Source: Acidimicrobiia bacterium
Lineage (GTDB): Bacteria > Actinomycetota > Acidimicrobiia > Spongiisociales > UBA11373
DNA length: 64,000 nucleotides
NCBI GenBank assembly: GCA_029263095.1
Contig: JAJCYA010000001.1
Location: forward strand, 22,523 to 86,522
Reading direction: 5' to 3'
Shown: positions 24,423 to 33,476 of the stretch, in pieces
How positions within the stretch are numbered: the first letter of the stretch is position 1
Layout of the letters: every line of letters begins with the position of its first letter
Program-made: the position numbers and the translations under genes
Notes under the pieces: model-generated
Told to the model about the DNA's origin: nothing
Database searches by the model: none
What the model saw: the letters and a program-made list of their open reading frames with translations, nothing else

Positions 24423-25571
24423 CTAGACGGTCGACTGGACACCCGGGAGGTTCGTCCGCACCGGAGATCGAAGCGATTCGAGCACCCGGCTGGGCGGCCA
24501 GAATCGGGCGGTCGGCCAGAAGGTGGCGACATCGCGGCCGAAGGCGGGCACACCGGGGAGGAGATCCAGGATTTCGCCCGAGAGCGGGCCATCCAGACCG
24601 ATGCCCCGCACCGGATCCCACACCGTCTGGGTCTCGCGATCGATCAGCCGATCAAACTGAATCTCCAACTCGACGATTCGATCATCGAGGGTCCGGGAGA
24701 AGACAGCCCACCTGTCCTCATCGCTCGGATCAATGACGACAGCGATGGGCACACCGCCCACGATGTCGTTGGCGACTCCCTGTTCACGCAAATCGCCGAC
24801 TGGATACGCGGCTGAGTCGTCAGCGAGTTCTACGACGATCACCGTGTCGCGGAGACTGATACCGGCATGTCCGCCTGGGGCGTCGAGAGCAAGCGTCTCC
24901 GGATGTGCCTCGCTCCACGCTCCCCACGATGTCAGTTGCGACGGCAACAGCTCGATCGTTTGCCCCTTGCGGGGTCCGGCGATCGCCTCACCCAGTGGCT
25001 GGCTCCAGATGCTCCCGGTGTCGTGGTCCCACCAGGTCATCGCGTTCCCCCACAGCGCCCCCTGATTACCGAAGACGATCTCCTCACCGTTGATTTCTCG
25101 GCGATGGACCATCGCCGTTGCACACAGTGGTCACCAGGTGACGAGGACGGGTATACCGGCGATGCTGTCGATGACCATCTCACGTCTATTGAGAAACCCG
25201 ACCGGGTAGGCACGACTCTGGCCGTCGAGTTCGAGTCCGATGACGAGTGTGCCGTCCGTCCAGCCGGAATCTGCCGCCGATACGAACTGTGGGTCGTAAA
25301 TCGGCAGAATCCCATCTCTCCGAAGCAGCTGCCTGAATCCGACCGGAAGAGGGTCGCCGCCGTCCACCGGGTCGTAAACCGAATCGGGGTCGGGTAGCAA
25401 ACCAAGAGCCGCAGTCTCGGTCGGGCGGTCCGGGGCTCCAAGGGTCGAGATCGCCAGCAATCCCACAAACAGAAGCATCATCACGGTAACGGACGCGGCT
25501 ATTGCTCTCACGCACGGACCAACGCTGTGGTGTTCCCCAAGGGGGATCACACTGTCCGCTGTTGGACACAT
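24423..25571 (-). CDS. DUF3179 selenoprotein, copy 2 (TGA at 25131-25133 read as Sec)
   Basis: Reading through one in-frame TGA gives 382 residues. Residues 1-146 include a membrane anchor (SVTVMMLLFVGLLAIS) and the first half of DUF3179, ending FLNRREMVIDSIAGIPVLVTW. Residue 147 is TGA; then come PLC, ATAMVHRREI and the second half with GNAMTWWDHDTGSIWSQPLG. The break is at the same codon as in copy 1, where cysteine homologues have CPLC. Outside the core the two copies have diverged widely, so the shared TGA is not a recent duplication artefact. A perfect SECIS-like hairpin follows. The N-terminal start is uncertain (ATG at 25571 or a GTG near residue 22). The gene is convergent with the MFS gene and divergent from the alpha-amylase gene. 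Confidence 0.84.
25099..25117 (-). promoter_or_regulatory. Putative bacterial SECIS hairpin, copy 2
   Basis: Again 13 bases after the TGA, the minus strand reads CGGCGATG, GTC, CATCGCCG: a fully Watson-Crick 8-bp stem with a GGTCC apex. It differs from copy 1 at one stem position, where G-C here replaces G-U, so pairing is kept. Position and apex match bacterial SECIS elements. Confidence 0.76.
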
Positions 25572-25642
25572 TCACGATCGCGGGGATTCTGAACGTTCAC
25601 AGGCCGCCCGCACCGCCGCACCGACCTGGCAGACTGCTGCCG

Positions 25643-27073
25643 ATGACGATCTCAGACAGGCCGCCCTGGGTGGCGGACGCCGTTTTCTATCAGATCTTCC
25701 CCGATCGGTTTGCGGCATCCTCCCGCGTCGCAAAACCGGCCAATCTGGAGGCGTGGGACGCTCCGCCCACCCGTCACGGCTACAAGGGTGGTGATCTTTA
25801 TGGCGTCATCGAGCACCTCGATTGGCTCACCGATCTCGGGGTGAACGCCATCTACTTCAATCCGATCTTCCAGTCGGCCAGCAATCATCGCTATCACACC
25901 CACGACTACTACCTCATCGACCCCCTGCTGGGCGGGGATCCGGCTTTCGAGGCACTGCTGGAGGCTTGCAGAGACCGCGCCATCAGGGTGGTCCTCGACG
26001 GCGTCTTCAACCACGCCAGCCGAGGGTTCTTCCGGTTCAACGACATCCTCGAAAGCGGTTCAGATTCCCCCTGGCAGGACTGGTTCACGATCCGCTCACT
26101 CCCCCTCGACGCCTACCGCGAGGGTGAGCCGCCCAACTACTCGGCCTGGTGGAACGACCCCGCACTCCCCCAACTGAACACGGAGACCCCGGCCGTGCGG
26201 GAGTACCTCATGAGAGTCGCAGAGCACTGGGTACGGCGGGGAATCGATGGCTGGCGATTCGATGTACCCGAGGAAATCGAAACCGTAGGATTCTGGGAGG
26301 AAATGCGCCAGCGGGTTCGCGCCATCAACTCCGAGGCCTATCTGGTGGGAGAAGTGTGGGGACAGGCGCAGGACTGGGTCAACGACGGAAGCCGCTTCGA
26401 CGGTGTGATGAACTATCCGATCACCGAGGCAAATCTTCGCTTTGCCGCGGCCGAACGAATCGACGATGACGTCGTAGCGCCGGTCAATCTCAGTCTGACT
26501 CCCCCGCTCGACGCCGCCGGGTACGCGACCGCGGTTGCTGAACACTTCGACCTCTACCCCCCCGAGGCTCACCAGTCGAACCTCAACCTGCTGGGTTCTC
26601 ACGACACCGCCCGGGTGCTCTCGATGGTTGGGGCGGACCCGGATTCGGTGTCGCTGGCAGCCGTACTCATGTTCACTCTTCCCGGTGCCCCCTGCGTCTA
26701 CTACGGAGACGAAATCGGTATTCCCGGGCATCAGGATCCTGGGTGCCGGGCCGGATTCCCGTGGGACCGACAAGATGATTGGAACCATGACCTGCTGGCA
26801 ACGTTCCGCGGCCTCATAGCGCTCCGGTCCACGACGCCGGCGTTGCGGCACGGCGAGTATCGAACCCTCAGCGCCGAGGGGAGCATGTACGTGTTCTCAC
26901 GAACCCTGGATGACGGGGTAGTCGTCATTGCAGTCAACGCCGGCGAACGGGGGGCATCAACCGGGCCAATCGGCGTTACGGTCGCCGACCTGGTTTGGGG
27001 CCAAGGCACCTCCGACGGCGTCTCCGTGTCGGTTCCGAGGCGGAGCGCCGCGATCTGGAGCGCGACCCGGTGA
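25643..27073 (+). CDS. GH13 alpha-amylase family enzyme (neopullulanase/cyclomaltodextrinase-like)
   Basis: This 476-residue cytoplasmic glucan hydrolase has a GH13 barrel with all three catalytic acids: nucleophile D207 in GWRFDVPEE, acid/base E237 in LVGEVWG and D321 in LLGSHDTARV. FYQIFPDRF at the N-terminus and the MPDF/L-like region VPEE suggest the GH13_20 neopullulanase group, but the N-terminal carbohydrate domain usual there is missing. The start at 25643 is set by homology; 47 upstream codons look non-coding. It overlaps the branching enzyme gene (GTGA), so both act in the same alpha-glucan metabolism. Confidence 0.9.
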   Translation: MTISDRPPWVADAVFYQIFPDRFAASSRVAKPANLEAWDAPPTRHGYKGGDLYGVIEHLDWLTDLGVNAIYFNPIFQSASNHRYHTHDYYLIDPLLGGDPAFEALLEACRDRAIRVVLDGVFNHASRGFFRFNDILESGSDSPWQDWFTIRSLPLDAYREGEPPNYSAWWNDPALPQLNTETPAVREYLMRVAEHWVRRGIDGWRFDVPEEIETVGFWEEMRQRVRAINSEAYLVGEVWGQAQDWVNDGSRFDGVMNYPITEANLRFAAAERIDDDVVAPVNLSLTPPLDAAGYATAVAEHFDLYPPEAHQSNLNLLGSHDTARVLSMVGADPDSVSLAAVLMFTLPGAPCVYYGDEIGIPGHQDPGCRAGFPWDRQDDWNHDLLATFRGLIALRSTTPALRHGEYRTLSAEGSMYVFSRTLDDGVVVIAVNAGERGASTGPIGVTVADLVWGQGTSDGVSVSVPRRSAAIWSATR

Positions 27074-28953
27074 CGCGCCGGTTCGACTCCGACGCCTTCC
27101 AAACCGGCACTCATCATCAGCTCCACGACTGGCTGGGAGCGCATCCCGATCCGGACGGCGGATTCCGATTCGCAGTCTGGGCCCCTCGGGCCAAGCGGGT
27201 ACGCGTCGTGGGAGAAGCCGCCCCCGGCAGAGAGGCGCTCCGTAGGTCTTCGGATGGAATATGGCGGGGACGAGTCCCGACGGCGGAACCTGGAGACAGG
27301 TATCACCTCGAGATCGAGACGGCGCGCGGCCGCACCATCCACAAAGCTGATCCGTTCGGCAGACGTTTCACCGGGCCTTCGGAGATCGATGCGATTCTGG
27401 GAGGGCCGGGATTCGAGTGGCGCGATGCTGCCTGGATGCGACGCCGCCACCTGACCCAGGGTGCCGAACACCCGGTGAGCATCTACGAGGTCCACCTGGG
27501 GTCGTGGCAGCGCGACGAGAGTGGCCGACATCTCGGGTACCGCGAGCTGGGCCGGCGCTTGGCTCGCTATGCCACCGCGAAGGGATTCACCCATGTAGAG
27601 CTGCTCCCGGTGGCCGAGCATCCCTTCTACGGCTCCTGGGGTTACCAGGCAACCGGGTACTTCGCTCCAACCGCTCGCTACGGCTCACCTGAGGATCTCA
27701 AGTCGTTCGTAAACACCCTGCACCGGGCCGGTATCGGGGTGGTCCTCGATTGGGTGCCCTCACACTTCGCCACCGACGCCCACGCCCTGGGGCGCTTCGA
27801 CGGCTCGCCCCTCTACGAGCACCGCGATCGGCGCAAGGGCTTCCACCCAGACTGGCAGAGCCACATATTCGACTACGAGAGGGGCGAGGTCAGGTCGTTC
27901 CTGCTCTCCAACGCCCGCTACTGGCTGGAGCGCTTTCATATCGATGCGTTGCGGGTCGATGCGGTGGCCTCGATGCTCTATCTCGACTTCTCCCGAGCCC
28001 CGGGGGAGTGGATCCCCAACGAGCATGGCGGCAATGCCAACATCGAGGCCTACGAGTTCCTGCGGACGACCAACGACATGATCGGCTCCGAGTTCCCGGG
28101 AGTTCTCACGATCGCTGAGGAATCGTCGGCTTGGCCCGGCGTCACTCGCCCCACCCACCTGGGTGGAGTCGGGTTCGATCTCAAGTGGGACATGGGCTGG
28201 ATGCACGATTCCCTCGACCACTTCCAACGTGATCCAGAGGAGCGACCCGACTACCGGGGCGAACTCACTTTCCGCATGATGTACGCCCACTCCGAACAAT
28301 TCATGTTGGCTCTCTCCCATGATGAAGTCGTCCACGAGAAGGCGTCACTGGTGGGAAAGATGCCCGGACTCGACCCCGAACGCTTTGCCAACCTGCGCCT
28401 CTTGTACGGCTACCAGTGGGCGCTGCCCGGCAAGAAGCTGCTGTTCATGGGGGGAGAACTCGCCCAGTGGAGCGAATGGGCCCACGACGGCGAACTCGAT
28501 TGGGATCTGCTCAAATGGAAGCCGCATCGGGGCGTGCAGCATTGGGTGACCGATCTCAATCGTGTGCTACGTGATGAGCCCGCAATGCACCGGCGTGATT
28601 TCGCCTTGGAGGGCTTCGAGTGGCTGGACCTCGACGACACCCGACGCGGAGTGATCTCGTTCATGCGCCTTGGTGACTCCAAGGACCGCCCGATCGTCTT
28701 CGTGGCCAACCTATCCCGCAAGCGCCGTCGCTACCGGGTGGGAGTCCCAACCACCGGACGCTGGCAAACCCTGCTGAACAGCGACTCGGAGCGCTACGGG
28801 GGACGCGGACGATCACCAGGGCGCCTCTCCACCAAACCGCGCCGATCCCACGGACAAGAACAATCCCTGGTGTTCGATCTGGCACCGCTGACAGCGCTGT
28901 ACTTGGCGCCGGTGAGGCCTCAGGCCACCCGGAGGGGGAAGAGGGACGCCTAA
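27070..28953 (+). CDS. glgB: 1,4-alpha-glucan branching enzyme
   Basis: This 627-residue enzyme moves alpha-1,4 glucan segments to alpha-1,6 positions in glycogen. It has an N-terminal CBM48 domain (residues about 15-110) and a GH13 barrel with nucleophile D297 in IDALRVDAVASM, acid/base E350 in TIAEESSA and the LSHDEVVH motif. It is close to standard GlgB but lacks the second N-terminal domain of the longest forms. The GTG at 27070 overlaps the amylase stop; earlier in-frame codons lie wholly inside that gene. With the amylase and the nearby GH63-like glucosidase it suggests active glycogen turnover. Confidence 0.93.
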   Translation: MTRRFDSDAFQTGTHHQLHDWLGAHPDPDGGFRFAVWAPRAKRVRVVGEAAPGREALRRSSDGIWRGRVPTAEPGDRYHLEIETARGRTIHKADPFGRRFTGPSEIDAILGGPGFEWRDAAWMRRRHLTQGAEHPVSIYEVHLGSWQRDESGRHLGYRELGRRLARYATAKGFTHVELLPVAEHPFYGSWGYQATGYFAPTARYGSPEDLKSFVNTLHRAGIGVVLDWVPSHFATDAHALGRFDGSPLYEHRDRRKGFHPDWQSHIFDYERGEVRSFLLSNARYWLERFHIDALRVDAVASMLYLDFSRAPGEWIPNEHGGNANIEAYEFLRTTNDMIGSEFPGVLTIAEESSAWPGVTRPTHLGGVGFDLKWDMGWMHDSLDHFQRDPEERPDYRGELTFRMMYAHSEQFMLALSHDEVVHEKASLVGKMPGLDPERFANLRLLYGYQWALPGKKLLFMGGELAQWSEWAHDGELDWDLLKWKPHRGVQHWVTDLNRVLRDEPAMHRRDFALEGFEWLDLDDTRRGVISFMRLGDSKDRPIVFVANLSRKRRRYRVGVPTTGRWQTLLNSDSERYGGRGRSPGRLSTKPRRSHGQEQSLVFDLAPLTALYLAPVRPQATRRGKRDA

Positions 28954-28985
28954 AAGCTGCGGCTACCCCGGCGACGGTTAGGTTC

Positions 28986-30086
28986 ATGGCGGTGCGACTG
29001 ATGCCCTTTCCCATCCGGCGGCCACTGCTCCTCATACGGGGGACGTTGCTCAACCGTGAAGAGCCCGACCTGGCACGCCTCGGCTCCATCGAGGATCCAG
29101 AACGCTTTGGTTGGGCAATCCTCCCTCATGTCGCCAGATCCTTTGCCGCCAGCATCCTCCTGCTGCCGCATACTCAGGCCAAGACTGCCATGGTCGGGTA
29201 CCTGTACAGCCGGATGCTCGACACGTACGAGGACATGGTTCCCGATCACGACCAACGGATCGAAGCCCTGCGTTGGTCCGCAACGCGATTCTCGACCGGG
29301 GACCTGACCGTCGCCCCACCACCAGTCGAGGTGTCGGCCGCGAGCCCCCGCCAACGCGTTCACAGACTCCTTGTCGAGCGTTGCGAGTTGGTTGATCGTC
29401 TCTACGGTGGCTTGGGTGAGGACGATCAAGCCAAGGTCGCCGCATTGGTCACGGCGATGGCCGCCAGCATGCAGGGTTGGAGCGAGACGTTCACCAGGCA
29501 AGGTGGCGTTCTCGATACGGCTCAGCAGCTCGAGCAGTATTGCGACGATGTGATAGGAGAACCGGCGCGATTTGCGATGGCGCTGGCAGTACCCGATCCG
29601 CTATCCGACTCGGATCGCCGTCACACAGAAACGATCAGCGAGATGGTGCAGCTGGCGAACGTCACCCGCGATATCGAGCAGGATCTGCAACGTGGCATCG
29701 CCTATCACCCTTCGCTCCGGCCATACCTTGGGAGAGACCCACAGCACACCGACGTAGCAGCGCCAATCCGCCGGGTACGAGAGGAGTTGCTCGTTCGGGC
29801 ACTCAGGGACGTACCCGCCTACACCCAGCTGCTTGAGAGTCTCTCGCTGCCGATCTTCAGCGCGGCCCGGGGCTCCGCGGTCCTGCTGCTGCTGTTTACC
29901 GATCGCTACTACCGGGCGTGCGCGGTCAGGGCCGGCCATGACCCGTGGAGGGGGGCCAACTCGACTACGAGGCTCCTGCTGACCTCGCTGCTGTCGGTCG
30001 TGTCGCGACGGTGGGCGCACCGAACAGTTCGCCGAGTCGAGACTCGGTTCCTGGCGGCAGCCCAGGCAATTGAAGGGTCCGGGTAG
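28986..30086 (+). CDS. Squalene/phytoene synthase family protein
   Basis: This 366-residue trans-isoprenyl synthase head-to-head condenses two prenyl diphosphates. The two Asp-rich motifs are present: D79-T-Y-E-D83 in YSRMLDTYEDM and NVTRDIEQDLQRG (around residue 220), along with QQLEQYCDDVIGEPA. A C-terminal hydrophobic stretch (GSAVLLLLFTDRYYRA) and a basic tail extend it by about 50 residues over short bacterial synthases, as in squalene synthases. Product (squalene, phytoene or hydroxysqualene) cannot be decided. It starts 32 bases after glgB, so co-transcription is possible though the pathways differ. Confidence 0.85.
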   Translation: MAVRLMPFPIRRPLLLIRGTLLNREEPDLARLGSIEDPERFGWAILPHVARSFAASILLLPHTQAKTAMVGYLYSRMLDTYEDMVPDHDQRIEALRWSATRFSTGDLTVAPPPVEVSAASPRQRVHRLLVERCELVDRLYGGLGEDDQAKVAALVTAMAASMQGWSETFTRQGGVLDTAQQLEQYCDDVIGEPARFAMALAVPDPLSDSDRRHTETISEMVQLANVTRDIEQDLQRGIAYHPSLRPYLGRDPQHTDVAAPIRRVREELLVRALRDVPAYTQLLESLSLPIFSAARGSAVLLLLFTDRYYRACAVRAGHDPWRGANSTTRLLLTSLLSVVSRRWAHRTVRRVETRFLAAAQAIEGSG

Positions 30087-30408
30087 CCCGGCTCCCGATG
30101 TCCGACCTCGTCGGCCGGCTGGCGGTGGATTGGCGACCGCAACGGCTCGGTCGGCCAACGGCAGGGTCAGGCTGGGATTACGCGCCGTCTTCTTCCCCGC
30201 TGTCGCCTCTGGTGACCAGAACTTCTTTGGCCTCCTTTCGCTGCCCGTGGGTGTCACTCTTCTCATAGGTCTCGTGATCGAGCGATTGTGCCCCGTCGTG
30301 AGACGGCGGAGACTGCATCGGCGGTTCCGCTAGGCGATTGTCCGGCCGCCAGGATGTCGCGGTGAGCCTCAGCCGCTGATCCGAGCCGATCTCCCATGTT
30401 GCGCTCGG
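30087..30408. other. Gap without a supported gene
   Basis: No reading frame here has a ribosome binding site plus recognisable content. A plus-strand frame to 30333 encodes a hydrophobic piece (GLLSLPVGVTLLIGLVIE) with a basic tail but has no credible start. The stretch separates the convergent synthase gene and tRNA-Asn. Confidence 0.5.
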
Positions 30409-30481
30409 CTCCGGGGGGGAGACTCGAACTCCCAACAAACGGATTAACAGTCCGCTGCTCTGCCAATTGAGCTACCCCGGA
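30409..30481 (-). tRNA. tRNA-Asn (GTT)
   Basis: A 73-base cloverleaf: acceptor arms TCCGGGG and CCCCGGA, D arm GCTC/GAGC, anticodon stem GCGGA/TCCGT (one G-T pair) with loop CTGTTAA giving anticodon GTT, and T arm GGGAG/CTCCC around TTCGAGT. The discriminator base is G, as expected for Asn in bacteria. CCA is not encoded. It lies just downstream of rpoD on the same strand. Confidence 0.95.
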
Positions 30482-30514
30482 AAGGCGGGGAAGGGTACCA
30501 CCGGGTACCGCGGC

Positions 30515-31648
30515 TCAGCCGCTCTCCAAGTAGTCCTTCAGCTTGCCGGCCCGCGAAGGCTGGCGGAGCTTTGCCAGGGCCTTGGTCTCGAGCTGGCGGA
30601 TCCGCTCCCGAGTGACCTTGAAATGCTTGCCCACCTCTTCCAGAGTCTTGATGTTCCCGTCACGCAGACCGAACCGCATGATGAGCACCTCGCGCTCCCG
30701 ATCCGACAGCTCCTCGAGCACGACTCGTAGATAATCCTGAAGCAGACGGAATGAGGCTGCGGTCACAGGCGCCTCGGCATCGGGATCGGGCACGAAATCG
30801 CCGAGAGTGGAGTCGTCCTCCTCCCCGAGCGGCGTCTCCAACGACAACGGGTCCTGAGCGATCCGTCGTAACTCGGTGACCTTGGCCGGTTCCAATTCCA
30901 GATCTGAGGCGATCTCTTCGATCGTCGGCTCGCGGCCCAGCTCCTGGCTGAGGGCTCGCTGCACCCCCGCCAGCTTGTTGATCGTTTCCACCATGTGGAC
31001 CGGCACTCGGATCGTGCGTCCCTGATCGGCTAGGGCCCTCGTGACTGCCTGGCGAATCCACCAGGACGCATAGGTGGAGAATTTGAAACCCTTGCGATAG
31101 TCGAACTTCTCGACGGCACGCATGAGTCCGAGGTTGCCTTCCTGCACCAGATCGAGCAGTGGCATTCCACGACCGACATACTTTTTGGCAATCGAGACTA
31201 CAAGTCGCAGATTGGCCTCGACGAGCCTCTCCTGGGCCCGCTTGCCGAACCTAACGTCGCGGTCGAGCATCACGTTCTCGGCAGGAGACAGCTCACTTTT
31301 GGCCGTCAGCTTCTCGGCGGCGCGACCCCCCGACTCCATCTGCATCGAAAGCTCGACCTCCTGCTGCGCATCGAGCAGTGGTACCCGCCCGATCTCCTGG
31401 AGGTACATCCGTACCGGATCCGACACCTCGATCTCGTCGGCGGCCGGCAGCACGCCGAAGATCGCTTCTGGAGTGTCTTCGCGGATCTCGATCTCGGCGC
31501 GGGTCAGCAGATCAAAGACTCTCTCAAAAGCCTCCGGAGGGGCCGTCACATCTTCGAGTTCCTGTTGGACCTCGGCCATCATCAGGAACCCGCGCTGACG
31601 GGCGCGGCTCTGAAGGTCCTCGAGGACCGCTTCTACTTCTGGGATCAC
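30515..31648 (-). CDS. rpoD: Primary RNA polymerase sigma factor
   Basis: This 377-residue group 1 sigma-70 factor carries region 1.2 ([16 protein letters not shown]), region 2 with [20 protein letters not shown] and the -10-recognition stretch [18 protein letters not shown], region 3, and region 4 with [12 protein letters not shown] and [18 protein letters not shown] for the -35 element. A short acidic N-terminal region 1.1 is present. It starts 2 bases after the dnaG stop, the classic dnaG-rpoD arrangement, so primase and sigma are co-transcribed. It is the likely reader of the TTGACA/CATACT promoter seen at 15.4 kb. Confidence 0.97.
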   Translation of the reverse strand: MIPEVEAVLEDLQSRARQRGFLMMAEVQQELEDVTAPPEAFERVFDLLTRAEIEIREDTPEAIFGVLPAADEIEVSDPVRMYLQEIGRVPLLDAQQEVELSMQMESGGRAAEKLTAKSELSPAENVMLDRDVRFGKRAQERLVEANLRLVVSIAKKYVGRGMPLLDLVQEGNLGLMRAVEKFDYRKGFKFSTYASWWIRQAVTRALADQGRTIRVPVHMVETINKLAGVQRALSQELGREPTIEEIASDLELEPAKVTELRRIAQDPLSLETPLGEEDDSTLGDFVPDPDAEAPVTAASFRLLQDYLRVVLEELSDREREVLIMRFGLRDGNIKTLEEVGKHFKVTRERIRQLETKALAKLRQPSRAGKLKDYLESG

Positions 31649-31650
31649 AG

Positions 31651-33402
31651 TCAGGGCTCCTGGCGTTCCCGGCGTTCGCGTTGCAACGCTATCAACTCAG
31701 CGTAGGCGGAGGAATAGTCCTTGCTTTCCGCGGCTGCCGATTCGACCAACCGTTCCAACTCATCAATTCGGCCATCCAGAGCCTCGGCCTGAACCTTTCT
31801 CACGACTTCTTCGGCCTCTGGAGCATCGTGATCGAGGAAGGCAATACCTCGCAGCATGATCGCAACCTCCGAATCGTCATCGCCGAGCAGCGAACCCAGG
31901 TCCGGCGGCTCACCGGGAGTAAGCGCACCTATCGCCGGCGCGATGAGCTCAAATGCCGCCTGGTGATCAGGTCGTGTGAATAGTCCGGTCACGTCCAGGT
32001 CTCGCACACCTGGGTCATTGGCCAGCAAGAGCCGGAGCAACTCGCGTTCTGCCTTCTCGGCACCCGTCAAGGGACGAGGCCGCTCAGGTACCGGTTCCCG
32101 CGGCGGGTCCCGATACACCGCTCTACGGCCTCCCATCGCCTCGGTCACTACATCGAGGTCCACACCGGTACGGCGAGCCACGAATACCGCGTACTCGTGG
32201 CGAGTTACCGAATCCGGATGCTGGCCGACGAACTCTGCAGCTGCCCTGACCGCTCTCCCTCGCGCCTCCGGCTCGCTGAGGTCGAATCCTGACAACTCCC
32301 GCTCAATGCGGAACTGGAGTAGAGGAATACTCTCGTCGATCGCCTTGGTGATCGCTGCGACATCACCTCCGGCGACAACGTCTGCCGGGTCCTTGCCCTC
32401 GGGGAGCTCGGCCACCCTGAGGTCCAGATCCCCCGGAACGCTCCGCTCGAAGCCACGCACGCTGGCGCCGGCACCCGCCTCATCCGAGTCGAACATGAGA
32501 ATCACCCGCTCCGTAAAGCGGCGCAGCAGATCAAGGTGCTCTTCGCCGAGTGCGGTGCCACAGGTGGCCACAGCGAGCGGCTTGCCGGCGAGGTGGAGAG
32601 CGATGACGTCGGTGTATCCCTCGACCACCACCGCGGCCCCTTGGCGCACAATGTCTGATTTGGCCCAATCGAGGCCGTAGAGGAGTCGCGACTTGTGATA
32701 GATCGGTGTCTCGGGCGAATTGAGGTACTTGGGTCCATCACCATCGAGGACGCGGGCGCCAAACCCCACCGCATCTCCCCGTACATCGAAGATGGGGAAC
32801 ATCACACGGCCCCGAAAGCGATCGAATACCCGCCCCGATCTGGCCCGGATGGCCAGACCGGCAGTCACAGCCACCTCCTCTGGGACCTTCGCCCTCTTCA
32901 GGTGGCCTATCAGGGCGTCACCGTTCTCGGGACTGAATCCAATCTTGAACCGCTCCACAACATCTGACTCGTACCCGCGGCTCCGCAGATAAGACCGCGC
33001 CGAGCCGGCATCGCTCCCCGATTTGAGCCGGTCGCAATAGAACTCCACGGCCTTGTCCGTTGCATCCACCAACACCTGACGCCGATCGCGCCGCTTGGCC
33101 GCGTCCGGATCTCGGTGCAGTGTGATCCCGCTGCGGCGCGCCAACAGCTCGACTGCATCGGAGAAGTCGAGCGCCTGGCTCTCCTGAACGAACTGGAACA
33201 GGTCTCCGCCTCTGCCGCACCCGAAACAGTGGTACAAGCCTCGCGCCGGATCGATGGACATCGACGGCGTCTTCTCCTGATGGAAGGGGCACACCGCCAT
33301 CACCGATCGACCCGATCGTCGCACCTTGGTGACCTCTCCGACCAACTCCACGAGATCGGTGGCATCGCGGACTCGTTCGATGTCGTCGCGTCGGTAGGCC
33401 AT
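31651..33402 (-). CDS. dnaG: DNA primase
   Basis: This 583-residue primase makes RNA primers at the replication fork. The N-terminal CHC2 zinc domain has C38, H41, C59 and C62 (VCPFHQEK and YHCFGCG). The catalytic TOPRIM domain follows with [12 protein letters not shown] and the metal-binding [10 protein letters not shown]-terminal helicase-interaction domain ends the protein. The ATG at 33402 is chosen over a 19-codon longer frame because a TACACT -10-like box lies 7 bases before it and homology begins there ([20 protein letters not shown]). It forms an operon with rpoD. Confidence 0.97.
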   Translation of the reverse strand: MAYRRDDIERVRDATDLVELVGEVTKVRRSGRSVMAVCPFHQEKTPSMSIDPARGLYHCFGCGRGGDLFQFVQESQALDFSDAVELLARRSGITLHRDPDAAKRRDRRQVLVDATDKAVEFYCDRLKSGSDAGSARSYLRSRGYESDVVERFKIGFSPENGDALIGHLKRAKVPEEVAVTAGLAIRARSGRVFDRFRGRVMFPIFDVRGDAVGFGARVLDGDGPKYLNSPETPIYHKSRLLYGLDWAKSDIVRQGAAVVVEGYTDVIALHLAGKPLAVATCGTALGEEHLDLLRRFTERVILMFDSDEAGAGASVRGFERSVPGDLDLRVAELPEGKDPADVVAGGDVAAITKAIDESIPLLQFRIERELSGFDLSEPEARGRAVRAAAEFVGQHPDSVTRHEYAVFVARRTGVDLDVVTEAMGGRRAVYRDPPREPVPERPRPLTGAEKAERELLRLLLANDPGVRDLDVTGLFTRPDHQAAFELIAPAIGALTPGEPPDLGSLLGDDDSEVAIMLRGIAFLDHDAPEAEEVVRKVQAEALDGRIDELERLVESAAAESKDYSSAYAELIALQRERRERQEP

Positions 33403-33409
33403 CGCGGCG

Positions 33410-33415
33410 AGTGTA
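33410..33415 (-). promoter_or_regulatory. Candidate -10 box for a leaderless dnaG-rpoD transcript
   Basis: TACACT on the minus strand ends 7 bases before the dnaG ATG, the same geometry as the exporter promoter at 15.4 kb. No good -35 is seen. No Shine-Dalgarno lies before the ATG, which fits leaderless translation. Confidence 0.45.
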
Positions 33416-33476
33416 CCGGCGCGCCGCGATCCGGCTCCAGCCCCCCTTTGCGGTGCCATTCGGCTTCAATCGGCAT

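Noticed and set aside
30070..30333. Small plus-strand membrane protein after the squalene/phytoene synthase
   Set aside because: A hydrophobic segment is present but there is no start codon with a ribosome binding site, and the first part overlaps the synthase gene.
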